From DATFVA01 sp963721075 (GTDB lineage Bacteria > Bacteroidota > Ignavibacteria > Ignavibacteriales > Ignavibacteriaceae), in contig CAVRHV010000006.1 in NCBI GenBank assembly GCA_963721075.1, forward strand, positions 62,001-126,000: a stretch of DNA of 64,000 nucleotides, given 5' to 3'. Positions 24,638 to 32,863 of this stretch are shown here, one piece after another; position 1 is the stretch's first letter; the number at the start of each line of letters is the position of its first letter. The position numbers were made by a program, and so were the translations under genes. Below the pieces are notes generated by a model, which worked only from the letters and a program-made list of their open reading frames with translations, had not been told where the DNA came from and made no database searches.

Positions 24638-25745
24638 TCCCAGCCCGGTTACGAAGGTTATTACTCCTGGCTACCTTCAATACATCTTTGTCGGTGGCTT
24701 TTCTGTTGATAACATTTTCATATACATCACTGGAAAAAATAGTTGCAACTCCATTTAAATTTCCTGAAATGGTAGAAAGCTGTGAGGATAATAATCCCAC
24801 TACCACCAGACCCATTACAAGATTCGGGATCAGGGAGGTGATAAGCACCGGAAAGGCGGAATCGGCATTTGCCAGATTCGGGAATAGAATACTTCCCGCA
24901 AGGCCCGGCAGTATCCACAACAGCGCAAAGGGTGTAGTAATTATCCCCGCCAGAACCAGTCCCTTCGCAACACTTCTTGTACTTTCGGCGCCGAATGCTC
25001 TCTGCAGCAGACCCTGGTCAACACACGCCCATTCTATTCCCAGCAGGAAAATTGCCAGTACAAATTTCCAGTCGTATGTCCCGTTATCTTTAATCAGCGT
25101 CAATGCACCCTGGGGAAGTTTTTCCACCATTCCCGGCCACCACCCCACTGCACTCATTACAAGCGGAAGAAGAATAAGTGCACTTGCAAGCATAAGTACA
25201 AACTGAATAACATCCGTAAAGGCAACAGACCACATCCCGCCCAGAATGGTATAGAGAATTACAACTACTGAAAAAATTAATACCCACACAGTAAAGGAAT
25301 CGTAACCCGATATTGCCTGTGCCGCCACCACAGCAGTGTACAAAACAACTCCCAGCCAGAAACTTAAGCGCAGGATCCATAAGCCTGCAACAAAAGTTCG
25401 TACTCCCCTGCTGTATCTTTTTTCAAGGAATTCGGGTATGGTTCTGATCCTCAGTCTTCTGAAAATAGGGATCACAAACAATCCGGAGAAAACCATAGCC
25501 ATATTCCCCGTCCACGTCTGCCAGATGATAGGAATGCCTTCCTTATAGGCAATACCTGCCTGTCCCACAAAGCTGTAAAGGTTTACATTTGTTGCAGCCA
25601 GAACAGCGGCCAGAATAAAAGGCGTCAGCTTTCTCCCGGCAAGATAGAAATCATCGGAGCTGCCAACCCACTTATAAAAAATCGATCCAACATAAAACAT
25701 TCCGCCCAGAAAAACTGAAACGATGATGTAGTCAATTGCTATCAA
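24507..25745 (-). CDS. sodium:solute symporter (SSS family), N-terminal part
   Basis: 412 residues from a TTG start that lies inside the small upstream gene. About nine membrane helices precede the shift. Family landmarks are DDFYLAGRKLTPF, NLYSFVGQAGIAY, RIRTIPEFLEKRYS, TILGGMWSVAFTDVIQF, and SSQLSTISGNLNG near residue 320. SSS proteins couple Na+ to uptake of sugars or other small solutes. The last ~45 residues are off-frame; the true continuation is at 24637 and below. The position between the GH109-type gene and the GHMP kinase suggests uptake of the released hexose. Confidence 0.85.
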   Translation of the reverse strand: MIAIDYIIVSVFLGGMFYVGSIFYKWVGSSDDFYLAGRKLTPFILAAVLAATNVNLYSFVGQAGIAYKEGIPIIWQTWTGNMAMVFSGLFVIPIFRRLRIRTIPEFLEKRYSRGVRTFVAGLWILRLSFWLGVVLYTAVVAAQAISGYDSFTVWVLIFSVVVILYTILGGMWSVAFTDVIQFVLMLASALILLPLVMSAVGWWPGMVEKLPQGALTLIKDNGTYDWKFVLAIFLLGIEWACVDQGLLQRAFGAESTRSVAKGLVLAGIITTPFALLWILPGLAGSILFPNLANADSAFPVLITSLIPNLVMGLVVVGLLSSQLSTISGNLNGVATIFSSDVYENVINRKATDKDVLKVARSNNLRNRAGNDSVCIPGSDPWRSSKCLFNYYCYNGYAALRNSGDIRIVMEKN

Positions 25746-25896
25746 TGTGCTGCTCCGTTTTTATTGCTTCGGCTTTTCTCTCAGCCCTTTTCTGCTGAAC
25801 CAGCTTTTTGAATTCTCTTATGGGAACAAGTATCCAGATTATCATTATTATGAATCCAACAAGCCATATAGACCATGTTATCCAGTCAAAATACAT
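25732..25896 (-). CDS. 54-residue single-helix membrane protein coupled to the SSS symporter
   Basis: A short gene: ATG at 25896, stop TGA at 25732-25734. RBS GAGGA lies 4 bases before the ATG. It encodes one membrane helix (WLVGFIIMIIWILVPI) followed by a highly basic tail (KKLVQQKRAERKAE). It overlaps the TTG start of the symporter gene by 14 bp, so the two should be translationally coupled. Small partner proteins are known for some SSS carriers, but I cannot place this one in a named family. It starts 36 bp after the GH109-type gene. Confidence 0.65.
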   Translation of the reverse strand: MYFDWITWSIWLVGFIIMIIWILVPIREFKKLVQQKRAERKAEAIKTEQHIDSN

Positions 25897-25932
25897 TCGA
25901 TCCTCAATGACTTTGTGAAAATGTTTTAGTGA

Positions 25933-26187
25933 TTAAGAGTTCTTCAATATCCCAAGCTCACGGTTTTCACTCCATTTTCCTCTCGTGAAATCAGGATACT
26001 GCAAAGGCACATTGCCAAGCTCTACAGATAAAATTGAAAGCGGAACTACAACCGACCAGCTGGCAGCATCGTAAACATCCTCATCGAGAAACCAGCCGTT
26101 ATTAAGGCAGTCTATCAGACGGTATATCATCACAAAGTCCATTCCGCCGTGTCCCCCGTATTTTTCGATGCCGTCTTTAAGTTTCAA
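25933..26187 (-). CDS. C-terminal fragment of the GH109-type enzyme
   Basis: 84 residues in a third frame. LKLKDGIEKYGGHGGMDFVM continues the preceding fragment. The GGHGGMDF element is conserved in GH109-type proteins. The fragment ends at the true stop codon, 36 bp before the small membrane-protein gene. Confidence 0.7.
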   Translation of the reverse strand: MKLKDGIEKYGGHGGMDFVMIYRLIDCLNNGWFLDEDVYDAASWSVVVPLSILSVELGNVPLQYPDFTRGKWSENRELGILKNS

Positions 26188-26698
26188 GCCAGAGAGGATG
26201 CTGATACTTTTCTTTGTACATTTTATAATCTTCCTCGCTCATCCATTCATGCCCTTTATCAATATCGACGAGCGACAGCCTGCTCGGGTAACCTTCGTGG
26301 TATCCCCGCGTTCCTGCCAGGGCATTAATCCTGTTGTAAGGCCTCGGAGTGACTACATCATGTTTTACAAGGATCATCCTTCCCTTATGTGTTCTTATAA
26401 GCGTGCTGCTCATATCTCCATGTTTGTATCCTGATCGGCCGTAGAATTCATTGGTACTTTCAATTTCTTTCGAGTATTCATCAAGAGATGCCTGTAATGA
26501 GCTCATAGATACTATCTTTTGAAATGAATCACCCCTGTTGATATTCATGTACTGGGCAACGGGACCAAGTCCGTGTGTGGGGTAAAGGTTGCCGTCTTTT
26601 ACTTCGTGATGCCGGATGCGCCACATATTGTAATAATAATCGGGACTAAACATAAGCTCGCGGAGATTATGAATGTATGCACACTCAGCATAGGTCAA
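26177..26698 (-). CDS. middle fragment of the GH109-type enzyme
   Basis: 173 residues. TYAECAYIHNLRELMFSP, YYNMWRIRHHE, NLYPTHGLGPVAQYMNINRG and LVKHDVVTPRPYNRIN are segments I recognise from GH109 alpha-N-acetylgalactosaminidases. They carry Tyr and His residues of the sugar and NAD site. The frame joins the N-terminal fragment by loss of one base near 26700 (GTL then TYAEC) and is itself lost near 26183. Confidence 0.75.
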   Translation of the reverse strand: MTYAECAYIHNLRELMFSPDYYYNMWRIRHHEVKDGNLYPTHGLGPVAQYMNINRGDSFQKIVSMSSLQASLDEYSKEIESTNEFYGRSGYKHGDMSSTLIRTHKGRMILVKHDVVTPRPYNRINALAGTRGYHEGYPSRLSLVDIDKGHEWMSEEDYKMYKEKYQHPLWLET

Positions 26699-27350
26699 GT
26701 GTTCCGAATAAACCCTGCTGAGCCATATTCAGTACCCATAGTTCTTCATCCCCGTAGCAGACATTCTCCAGCATCATACAATGACGCTGCGTTTCCTCTG
26801 CAGTATCCACAAGTTTCCAGGTATCTTCCAGAGTGATCGCGGCAGGTACTTCTGTAGCCGCATGCTTTCCATTTCTCATCGACTCAACACACATCTCAGT
26901 ATGATATTCCCAGGGAGTAGCAATGATTACCAGATCGATATCATCTCTCTTTATCATTTCTTTCCAGATGTCAAGTGAACCATTATAAACTGCCGGCTTT
27001 TGACCATGTCCAGAGTTTTTCAGTACTTCAAGAGCTGCGTCAGTCTTAGCCTTCTGAACATCGCAGATTGCGGTAATTACAGCTTTATCGGGCGTGAGTG
27101 AATCTACCAGTGTTATATGATCAGTTCCCCTGTTTCCGAGTCCTATAAAAGCCACCTTAACCTGTTTGATGGGAGGAACCGATAATCCAATAACCGATTT
27201 GCCTTTTGCTGCCGGAGCTGATGAAAATTGTTCTATCTTATCAGACAACTCACGACTGTTTACCTTGGGCATAAGCGGAGAGAAACCAAGAAATGCACTG
27301 CTCATTGCAGATAGCGTAATAAAATTCCTGCGCGTAATTTTATTTTTCAT
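26685..27350 (-). CDS. GH109-type alpha-N-acetylgalactosaminidase (Gfo/Idh/MocA fold), N-terminal part
   Basis: 221 residues. The leader has a twin-arginine-type start (ITRRNFITLSAMSSAFLGFS), so export through Tat to the periplasm is likely. The Rossmann NAD-binding motif is VKVAFIGLGNRG, followed by TAICDVQKAK, ATPWEYHTEMCV and HAATEVPAAITLEDTWKL, all characteristic of GH109. This family uses NAD+ in a redox mechanism to cleave terminal alpha-GalNAc, as in blood-group A and mucin-type glycans. The gene (27350 to 25933) has two frame shifts; merged it is ~465 residues, the usual length. RBS GGAG precedes the ATG. Confidence 0.82.
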   Translation of the reverse strand: MKNKITRRNFITLSAMSSAFLGFSPLMPKVNSRELSDKIEQFSSAPAAKGKSVIGLSVPPIKQVKVAFIGLGNRGTDHITLVDSLTPDKAVITAICDVQKAKTDAALEVLKNSGHGQKPAVYNGSLDIWKEMIKRDDIDLVIIATPWEYHTEMCVESMRNGKHAATEVPAAITLEDTWKLVDTAEETQRHCMMLENVCYGDEELWVLNMAQQGLFGTLDLC

Positions 27351-27539
27351 TTTTAACTCCCGTTAATTCGTGATTCACCTACCGACAATTCTCCCTTGTG
27401 CTCTATACCCCCTATTCCGTAACCATCGCTCTCTGCGCTTCGTACTAAATACCTGGATTATTAAATCTTGTAATGAAAACGCAAAATATCATACAATGGT
27501 ATTGAGTGAACGTCTAAATTATTAATACCGAAACAATCC

Positions 27540-29579
27540 TCAATCGGTTGGAACTGCTTTAATTAATAAATGTTTTTTGAATGTACAGCTAATTTTTGGG
27601 TTTGCACCTTCAACAGACGCTATATTTTTGTCATTTACGTAATCGATTACATTATATTTACCCCCGGAAAGACCTCTAAGTTCAATTTCACCGCTCCATG
27701 AATCGGCGTAAAAAGCATAATACATTGTATCTTTTTTCTGAATTGCGTGGGTTTCAGGTTTGTCATACCCAATATCATATAGGTCTCCTCTGTAACACCC
27801 CTCAGGAAGTTTATTTGTATTATAAACATCAAGCCATTTCTGCCAAATCACTTCCTTTTCAGGAGTCAAAACAAAATTCTTATGCTCGAGTCGGTCGGTC
27901 GGCCAGGTGAACTTTGTACCTACAATTCCACCGACTCCAACGGCCGAAGCAAAATCATTTCCCCCATCGCTCAATTCAACATGGTCGCCAAAATACGGAG
28001 CGTTACATCCCATCAGAGCTTTTAGCGTTTTCCCTTTAAGCCTGATCTGCCAGGAAGATTCAGGATCAGAGCTGACTGTCTGGTTCAGATAAGGCAGGTT
28101 GTAAAATGAATACTCGGTACCGCAGGGACAGATCTGAATTACAGCATCCGGCTTGATACTTAAAGCAGCATTAATTATGGCCCTGAATAAAAGAGGAAGT
28201 TTCTCAGAAGATTCTTCCGGATATGAATGATGATGAGCCGGGTTATAACAAGGAGGCGCTCCGTTAAGATGCTGTCCATCTATTTTCAGGCCGTCGTAAC
28301 CCCACTCGCCGATAATTTTCTTTACCAGTTTAACGTGGTAATCGATAACAGGCTGGTAAGCGGGACACATATAATAACTGTCCCACCATGAAATATCTAC
28401 TTTTGAACTATCTTTATTCAGTAAAAGATAGTCTGGATGTTCCTTAATCAGGTCCGTACCCGGATCAACTGCCATTGGTGCCCACCACAACATTGCTTTC
28501 AGGTTGTTTTTATGGATCTCATCTACAAAACTCTTCATATCGGCATCGCCTTTTGGAAATCTTTTAGGATTAAGATGCCAGTCTCCTTCGGCAGTCTGCC
28601 AGCCGTCATCCAGCGTAGCCCAGCTGTAGCCCATTTCAGATACTTTCGGAAGTGTCCCGAGCACTTCATCAATTGTAAAGTTTCTTTCATAACCCCAGGC
28701 ACACCATTCAGCCTGGTAAGTTGAAGGGGTAAAATTAGCAAACCTGATTCCCTTGTCCTGCATTACTTTACTGAATGTCTTCAGGGTATTGAAATAATCT
28801 CCTTTGTGAACTGAAACAAACGTTTCATAGGTTTCAAAAGAATCTCCCGGGGCAAGCTTTAATGGTTCAAGGAATTTATATGAAACACCTACACTGGCTC
28901 CATCTTCTCCCGAGGTGAACTCAACAGGCACCGATACAAGTTTCGGAGAGGTTTCAATGTGCCCCACTGCAAGACCCATATCCGGTCTCCATAAGTCCGC
29001 AACAGGAGTACCTCCGCCGTAGTCACTGGCATTCATACCAAGATAATTTAACTGGTTGAATCCCATATTTACAGGCTGGATCCAGTCTCTCCTGTCAGGA
29101 TATGTCGCCCCCTGGAATGACCAGTATGAAGGCTGAACATTTTCAGCCGGCAGGAATTTATAATAATTATTAATCCAGCCGGTAATGGTAATAGTATCAT
29201 TCCCGCTGTTTTTATAAGTAACAGTCATCATCAGAAAACCCGGGTACATCGGGTTCAATTTCCCTTTTATTTCTTTTACAATATTGAGTCCGCCTGCAGA
29301 ATATCTTCCTTCCAGAACCAATCCTTTTACATTCTCCTTATTTACTTCTTTCCGATCTGTAAGCTCAAAGTCTGAAATTGTTTTCTCCTCCAGCATCAGC
29401 TGCTCGGAAGGAAAATATTTCTCCATCACAGGCTGACTGCCCTGCAGCTCAGAGCTGATCTGGCTATGCATATTTTTATCATATTTTATTGTAATTGTAC
29501 CGTCTGAAAGCTGAGGATCTTCAGATGCGTATAAAGGATACACTAATACTAATAATAGAAGGGTTATTAAATTTTTCAT
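27540..29579 (-). CDS. GH36-like alpha-galactosidase / alpha-N-acetylgalactosaminidase
   Basis: 679 residues with a signal peptide (LITLLLLVLVYPLYA). The N-terminal ~280 residues are a beta-sandwich and the centre is a TIM barrel with DDGWQ (324-328), AMLWWAPMAVDPG, and KID with probable nucleophile D434 in GYDGLKIDGQHL. TVSSDPESSW near 501-510 (D505) is a candidate for the acid/base region. These are clan GH-D features shared by GH27 and GH36, which include both alpha-galactosidases and alpha-GalNAcases. With a GH109-type gene next door and an Aga-type pathway in the same run, alpha-GalNAc is a plausible substrate, but alpha-galactose is not excluded. It starts 93 bp after the upstream surface-protein gene. 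Confidence 0.82.
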   Translation of the reverse strand: MKNLITLLLLVLVYPLYASEDPQLSDGTITIKYDKNMHSQISSELQGSQPVMEKYFPSEQLMLEEKTISDFELTDRKEVNKENVKGLVLEGRYSAGGLNIVKEIKGKLNPMYPGFLMMTVTYKNSGNDTITITGWINNYYKFLPAENVQPSYWSFQGATYPDRRDWIQPVNMGFNQLNYLGMNASDYGGGTPVADLWRPDMGLAVGHIETSPKLVSVPVEFTSGEDGASVGVSYKFLEPLKLAPGDSFETYETFVSVHKGDYFNTLKTFSKVMQDKGIRFANFTPSTYQAEWCAWGYERNFTIDEVLGTLPKVSEMGYSWATLDDGWQTAEGDWHLNPKRFPKGDADMKSFVDEIHKNNLKAMLWWAPMAVDPGTDLIKEHPDYLLLNKDSSKVDISWWDSYYMCPAYQPVIDYHVKLVKKIIGEWGYDGLKIDGQHLNGAPPCYNPAHHHSYPEESSEKLPLLFRAIINAALSIKPDAVIQICPCGTEYSFYNLPYLNQTVSSDPESSWQIRLKGKTLKALMGCNAPYFGDHVELSDGGNDFASAVGVGGIVGTKFTWPTDRLEHKNFVLTPEKEVIWQKWLDVYNTNKLPEGCYRGDLYDIGYDKPETHAIQKKDTMYYAFYADSWSGEIELRGLSGGKYNVIDYVNDKNIASVEGANPKISCTFKKHLLIKAVPTD

Positions 29580-29672
29580 TACCTGGTAAATATTTATGTT
29601 GAAATAATTATTAATTGTAATTCTCTACTCTGTTATTCCATCTCCCCGAGTTTTTTTCTACTGACTCCCTCT

Positions 29673-31787
29673 CTATAAAATGACGAAAAACTTACCTGTC
29701 TTAGTTCCCAGCTTTGATGAAACCACGTAGAAATATACACCGGGAGCTGCCAGTTGATTGTATTCATTCTTAACATTCCACTTTTCTATGCTGGGAGCAT
29801 CATTGTTCAATGATGTATGACGTAATGTGCGGACAAGTTCACCCGCTGAATTGAATATCTTTATTGTTGCTTCGGCCGGTAAGTTGATGAACTGGATCTG
29901 ATGATCACTTAATCCTGTTTCCCATATCTCGGCAATCTTGTATGGATTAGGGACAACAGAAACTTTGTCAAGGTTCTGTGTGGCAACAGGTGCCTGCGGA
30001 GTAACTTCAACGGTATTGTTTGCGTTGTTCGGAGTATTGCTGAAGCCATTTTCGAGAGGACCGATAATCTTATTACCTGTATCATAAGCCGCCACATAAT
30101 AACGGTAACTCAGTCCGTTAACCACATCATTGTCCGTAAAAACATTTATGGTATCCCCGACATTAAAATTCTTAAATGTATCTACATCTACCACCTGACG
30201 TAATTGAGTCCAGTTATCACTTCCCAGATCAAACCAGGCATACTGAGGAATCGTACGGTAATTACCTTTTATGCCGTCCTCTTTGTCGAATTGTGCAAGA
30301 GGGATATAATGTATACCGCCTTCGAAATCTTTAAAGGTTCTGGTACCCCAGGTAATTCCGTCATCTTCCGACCTGTAAATTTTATAACCTTCAAAATCCT
30401 GTTCCCGCTCACTCCTGGTACCCCAGACAATTTTAACTTTCCTGTTCCCTGTGAATACTTCAGCAACAGGGGCTTTAGGGGCTTCAATTATCTGCCAGTC
30501 ATTATTATATAAAGTAATTGCTCTCTGGGCATTTACTTTTATATCTTTTTCACTGGTTCCGAATACTGTAGCAAAAATAAGTGTATCACTTTCGCCCGGA
30601 TTAAGTACGAAAGGTTCTGAACCGAGTGTCTGAAGTCCGTCAGCTCCAAGTCCTAAATAATATCCCTGACCGCCTTCATCCGCATCAGGCACGCCATTAT
30701 GATCAAAGTCATCATCTATGCCGTCGCCGTTACTGTCTTCGGGATCATTCACATTTTTAATGTTGTATTCAAAGTACCAGTCGGTTCTGGCACCATTTCC
30801 CGCAGGTGTTGTTGCTCCCTGCCAGAAATGAAATGCATCATATGTAGCAACTTTTTTCGTAGGACCCGGCATCTGTAAAGACACGACTCCCGCCCAGGCT
30901 ATTTTATCGGGTGGAATTGTTCCTCCCAGCGGTGATTCCTCGTAGCCGTTATCGTCGGTACCATAAGCGAGCTGCAGTTCGGGATCGTAGTAATGGCGGT
31001 CGTCATCATACCCGATGCCCGGATAGAACTGGGGTATAAAGCTGAAATCAGCATGGATCGCAGCGCGCATATCAGTGATCGGCGCAGTCCCGATATTCCT
31101 GATTACATAAACCCATACAATAAAATCTTCGTACAACGTTCCTTCCCATGCCATTCCACGAATAATCATCTGGGTTTTCAGAAAATTGGGATGAGCGTTG
31201 CTTGATGTAAGCTGATCCGTACCGCCCCAGGCTTCAACAACAGAAAACGTCTCCTGGTCTGCCAGCTGTCTTCCTCCCGGTCCAAATCCCGGCCATCCGG
31301 TTACAGAATCAAATTCAATAGGATCGTTCAGTACCGGGTATGCTGCCGGCCATGGGTCAGGCCATGTTGAAGGATCCGTACTGAGTATTGCTGATGGTGA
31401 ATTAACAAACTCTGCGTAGGGATAAAAATGCTCTTCATCCCAGAAAGCAGCGGGACCTTCATCCAGCGTAGCATCACAAAAGGCAGTATAGTCGCCTGCC
31501 GGATCGGGATAGCCTCCTATTACACCGGGATCCTGGTCGATAGGAGCTCCAAGTAGAACGCCCACACCGGTTCCCCAGCTGATACCGCTTCCTGCAGGGT
31601 ATTCGAAAGAGGGTTCTCTCGCCAGGGAGGTTGTTTGTTCATTACCGTTGCAAAGCAGGCCTGTGTTATTGAAAGTAGTCCGCACTTTATTAATATCAAA
31701 GATATTCCAGCGCTGGTTGACCATAGGATTGTTCTGACCGAATCCAAGGCCTGAGATAAAGACTATAGCTAATAAATATTTTTTCAT
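29673..31787 (-). CDS. large T9SS-exported surface protein, paralogue 1
   Basis: 704 residues. Signal peptide (LLAIVFISGLGFGQ). Shared with the gene at 32864-35071: an N-terminal block with NQRWNIFDINKV, a Trp-rich region (WDEEHFYPYAEFVN), ADFSFIP, a calcium-binding-like Asp/Gly run near 350 (DSNGDGIDDDFDHNG), a fibronectin-like segment (VKIVWGTRSEREQDFEGYK), and a C-terminal sorting domain (VVPNPYKIAEIWE, GVYFYVVSS, GKFFVIL). No catalytic motif is seen. It could be a glycan-binding surface protein of the TonB system, but this is inference from position. Confidence 0.82.
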   Translation of the reverse strand: MKKYLLAIVFISGLGFGQNNPMVNQRWNIFDINKVRTTFNNTGLLCNGNEQTTSLAREPSFEYPAGSGISWGTGVGVLLGAPIDQDPGVIGGYPDPAGDYTAFCDATLDEGPAAFWDEEHFYPYAEFVNSPSAILSTDPSTWPDPWPAAYPVLNDPIEFDSVTGWPGFGPGGRQLADQETFSVVEAWGGTDQLTSSNAHPNFLKTQMIIRGMAWEGTLYEDFIVWVYVIRNIGTAPITDMRAAIHADFSFIPQFYPGIGYDDDRHYYDPELQLAYGTDDNGYEESPLGGTIPPDKIAWAGVVSLQMPGPTKKVATYDAFHFWQGATTPAGNGARTDWYFEYNIKNVNDPEDSNGDGIDDDFDHNGVPDADEGGQGYYLGLGADGLQTLGSEPFVLNPGESDTLIFATVFGTSEKDIKVNAQRAITLYNNDWQIIEAPKAPVAEVFTGNRKVKIVWGTRSEREQDFEGYKIYRSEDDGITWGTRTFKDFEGGIHYIPLAQFDKEDGIKGNYRTIPQYAWFDLGSDNWTQLRQVVDVDTFKNFNVGDTINVFTDNDVVNGLSYRYYVAAYDTGNKIIGPLENGFSNTPNNANNTVEVTPQAPVATQNLDKVSVVPNPYKIAEIWETGLSDHQIQFINLPAEATIKIFNSAGELVRTLRHTSLNNDAPSIEKWNVKNEYNQLAAPGVYFYVVSSKLGTKTGKFFVIL

Positions 31788-31813
31788 GACCTGTCCTTTT
31801 TATTAACTATAGA

Positions 31814-32851
31814 TTAAACTGAAGTGTAAACTGATTTAGATATACCAAAGTCGCCATAATCGAGGAACAGATAATCCAGTTTCAGTTTATAATCAATTAT
31901 ATTTTGAAAATCTAACCCGAAGCCTGCTGTATAATTCACTTCATCATAATTAAACTTATAACCTCCCCTCAGGTAAACCATTCTGTAAAGACCTATCTCG
32001 GTTCCCACATTGTGTCTTACCTTGTAATCTCTGCTGTCAAACAGGTCGTAAGCTAAAAGCCACGATATCTTGTCGTTATCCAGTACAAATTCTGATACTC
32101 CAAATCTTAATAACAGAGGAAGGTCCCATTCAATAGTTGAAAGTTCCGCAGGGATCTGTTTGTTGCCGGGATTATCGGGTACAGAATAAGTGATCGACAA
32201 ATCTTCTCCTTTAAATTGCATCTTGGTTCCGAAGTTTGAAAGAGATGCCGCAAACCTGAAGTTATTATCAAAGAATGATGTAAGGAATACCGCCCCAAGG
32301 TCCACCGCAAAAGCGCTTGCTGTTGCATTCGCGATCGTCTGGTTAATAAATTTTACTTTCACGCCGAATGAAAACCTGTCGGTTAATGCCCTTGCATAAC
32401 CGAGTCCCACCGCAAGGTCGCTTGCTGAAAGGAATCTCCCTGTTCCATCCTGATCATATACAGTGGTTTCTTCAATCTTTCCGTAATCCAGGTACTGGAG
32501 ATCCATACCGAAGGAACCGACACCTTCCACTTTATAGGCAGCTGCCACATATGAGTTCCGTGTTTCAACGAGCCAGTCCATTGTGGAAATGGATACAGCG
32601 AAATCGTCATTTATCCTTGTCATCGCCGCTGTATTCCAGAATAGTGCTTCGGGCGATGCTATCGTAGCGATTGCCGCGTCACCCATCGCCATCGGTCTTG
32701 AGCCGACGCCGATCTTCAGAAAATTTGCAGCCGATGTTCCAGAGTAATCAACATCCTGCTGGGCAAATGTCTGACTTTCGATGACTAAGAATGATAACAT
32801 GGCTGCTAAAAAAATTCTTTTGATCATTTTGTAGGTATATAAATATTTCAT
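31814..32851 (-). CDS. PorV/PorQ-like outer-membrane protein
   Basis: 345 residues. The signal peptide ends near QTFAQQ. The mature start, with ANFLKIGVGSRPMAMGDAAIA and SPEALFWNTAAM, is the hallmark of the PorV/PorQ family of T9SS outer-membrane barrels. The rest is amphipathic beta strands (LKLDYLFLDYG at the end). RBS AGGA lies before the first ATG, so that start is kept. It lies between the two large surface-protein paralogues, separated from them by 12 and 26 bp. It may be the T9SS carrier or outer-membrane partner dedicated to them. Confidence 0.85.
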   Translation of the reverse strand: MKYLYTYKMIKRIFLAAMLSFLVIESQTFAQQDVDYSGTSAANFLKIGVGSRPMAMGDAAIATIASPEALFWNTAAMTRINDDFAVSISTMDWLVETRNSYVAAAYKVEGVGSFGMDLQYLDYGKIEETTVYDQDGTGRFLSASDLAVGLGYARALTDRFSFGVKVKFINQTIANATASAFAVDLGAVFLTSFFDNNFRFAASLSNFGTKMQFKGEDLSITYSVPDNPGNKQIPAELSTIEWDLPLLLRFGVSEFVLDNDKISWLLAYDLFDSRDYKVRHNVGTEIGLYRMVYLRGGYKFNYDEVNYTAGFGLDFQNIIDYKLKLDYLFLDYGDFGISKSVYTSV

Positions 32852-32863
32852 AGCCTGTTCCTG

